Assembly (NCBI GenBank): GCA_018287875.1
Contig: JAGVVL010000025.1
Location: 2,046,001 to 2,110,000 of the forward strand
Length of the DNA stretch: 64,000 bases
Source: Nigrospora sphaerica
Lineage: Eukaryota; Ascomycota; Sordariomycetes; Amphisphaeriales; Apiosporaceae
Reading direction: 5' to 3'
In this document: in pieces, positions 63,664 through 64,000 of the stretch
Layout: every line of letters starts with the position of its first letter
Numbering within the stretch: the stretch's first letter is position 1
Translations under genes and position numbers: made by a program
Notes under the pieces: generated by a model
Told to the model about the DNA's origin: nothing
The model's input: only the letters and a program-made list of their open reading frames with translations
Database searches by the model: none

Positions 63664-64000
63664 TTATATCATGCGCAAATTGAAGCCGCCGCCTTTTTCC
63701 TCGCGGTCGCGCCCGGCGAAGATGCCGCTGAAGTCGACGCTGCCGAGGTCGGCGGCCTTTTGCCCCCGGCCCGGGGCATTGGGCGTCTCCTTGCGGCGGC
63801 GGCGCTCCTGGCCGGCCTTGCTCGGGAAGGTGGGAAACATGGCCTCGTGCTTGGGCTTGGGGTCCTGGGAAAAGTACTCGTGCTGCAGGACGTCCTTGGC
63901 GCTCGGGCGGCGGGCCGGGTCGAGGGCGAGCAGGGCGGCGAGCAGGGCGGCGCCGGCGGCGGTGAGCAGGGGGAACTTGGCGCGGATGAGGGCGGCGCCG
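63664..64000 (-). CDS. KIN28: KIN28/CDK7-type kinase, C-terminal end (cut by window edge)
   Basis: About 111 C-terminal residues on the minus strand, ending ...GGGFNLRMI at the TAA 63666-63664. The end of a protein-kinase lobe is visible ([21 protein letters not shown], the conserved Arg of subdomain XI). It is followed by the CDK7-type tail: [19 protein letters not shown], then [10 protein letters not shown] and GGGF. This tail pattern is characteristic of the TFIIH-associated CDK (Kin28, Mcs6, CDK7), which phosphorylates the RNA polymerase II CTD. The upstream segment is alanine-rich ([15 protein letters not shown]), more than I would expect for the family. Most of the kinase lies right of the window. 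Confidence 0.85.
   Translation of the reverse strand, partial: GAALIRAKFPLLTAAGAALLAALLALDPARRPSAKDVLQHEYFSQDPKPKHEAMFPTFPSKAGQERRRRKETPNAPGRGQKAADLGSVDFSGIFAGRDREEKGGGFNLRMI

Noticed and set aside
1..64000. CRISPR array, bacterial operons or plasmid origin
   Set aside because: Introns, tRNA introns and fungal domain families show a nuclear fungal genome; the only regular repeats are the in-frame 126-bp TPR units and microsatellites.

Overview
This 64 kb window is nuclear DNA of a filamentous ascomycete, most likely a Sordariomycete. The evidence is GC-rich genes with short (about 50-140 nt) introns carrying CTAAC/CTGAC branch sites, HET-domain and NLR allorecognition genes, a Tad1-like LINE, and fungal-specific families (WSC, CON-13-like, DUF7137-type, Zn2Cys6, GT31). 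Genus cannot be fixed from sequence alone. Exon models were built by hand from splice signals, reading phase and remembered family conservation. No search was run.

Layout. 1-3.4 kb: N-terminal part of the transcription-coupled repair ATPase RAD26/CSB (minus, runs off the left edge) and a J-domain protein of the DNAJC17/Cwc23 type. 3.9-16 kb is an accessory island, all on the minus strand: a LINE (ORF1 gag-like; ORF2 endonuclease-RT-RNase H with three frameshifts), a complete NLR (PNP_UDP, NB-ARC, eight near-identical 42-residue TPR units) and a HET-domain gene. 16.4 kb: a tRNA-like gene with a long insertion in its anticodon loop. 17-22.7 kb: surface and secreted proteins (type I membrane protein, 106-residue WSC protein, CON-13-like protein). 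26-33 kb: a GT31 glycosyltransferase and an ARO80-like Zn2Cys6 regulator. 35.8-43.7 kb: TAF14 (YEATS), an unrecognised acidic low-complexity protein, and a GH5 steryl-beta-glucosidase. 44-45.8 kb: half of a tRNA-Arg-like gene with a foldback, then a dead Tc1/mariner element with clear inverted repeats and C-to-T type nonsense mutations. 47.7-50.5 kb: an intron-containing tRNA-Leu(AAG) and a second HET gene. 51.6-56.7 kb: DCP2 and a two-RRM protein. After about 5.4 kb without a supportable gene come a DUF7137-type membrane protein and, at the right edge, the C-terminus of the CDK7 homologue KIN28.

How the genes relate. Housekeeping genes of RNA polymerase II transcription and mRNA fate (RAD26, TAF14, KIN28, DCP2, the J and RRM proteins) alternate with non-self recognition genes and mobile DNA. 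The NLR and the first HET gene are neighbours on the same strand with a LINE beside them, a typical setting for a fungal heterokaryon-incompatibility or immune locus. The most notable observations are the near-identical TPR array of the NLR, a GC-AG intron that splits helicase motif I of RAD26, the contrast between a RIP-like decayed mariner and a LINE broken only by small indels, two abnormal tRNA-like loci, and a reading-phase conflict at the 5' end of the RRM gene.
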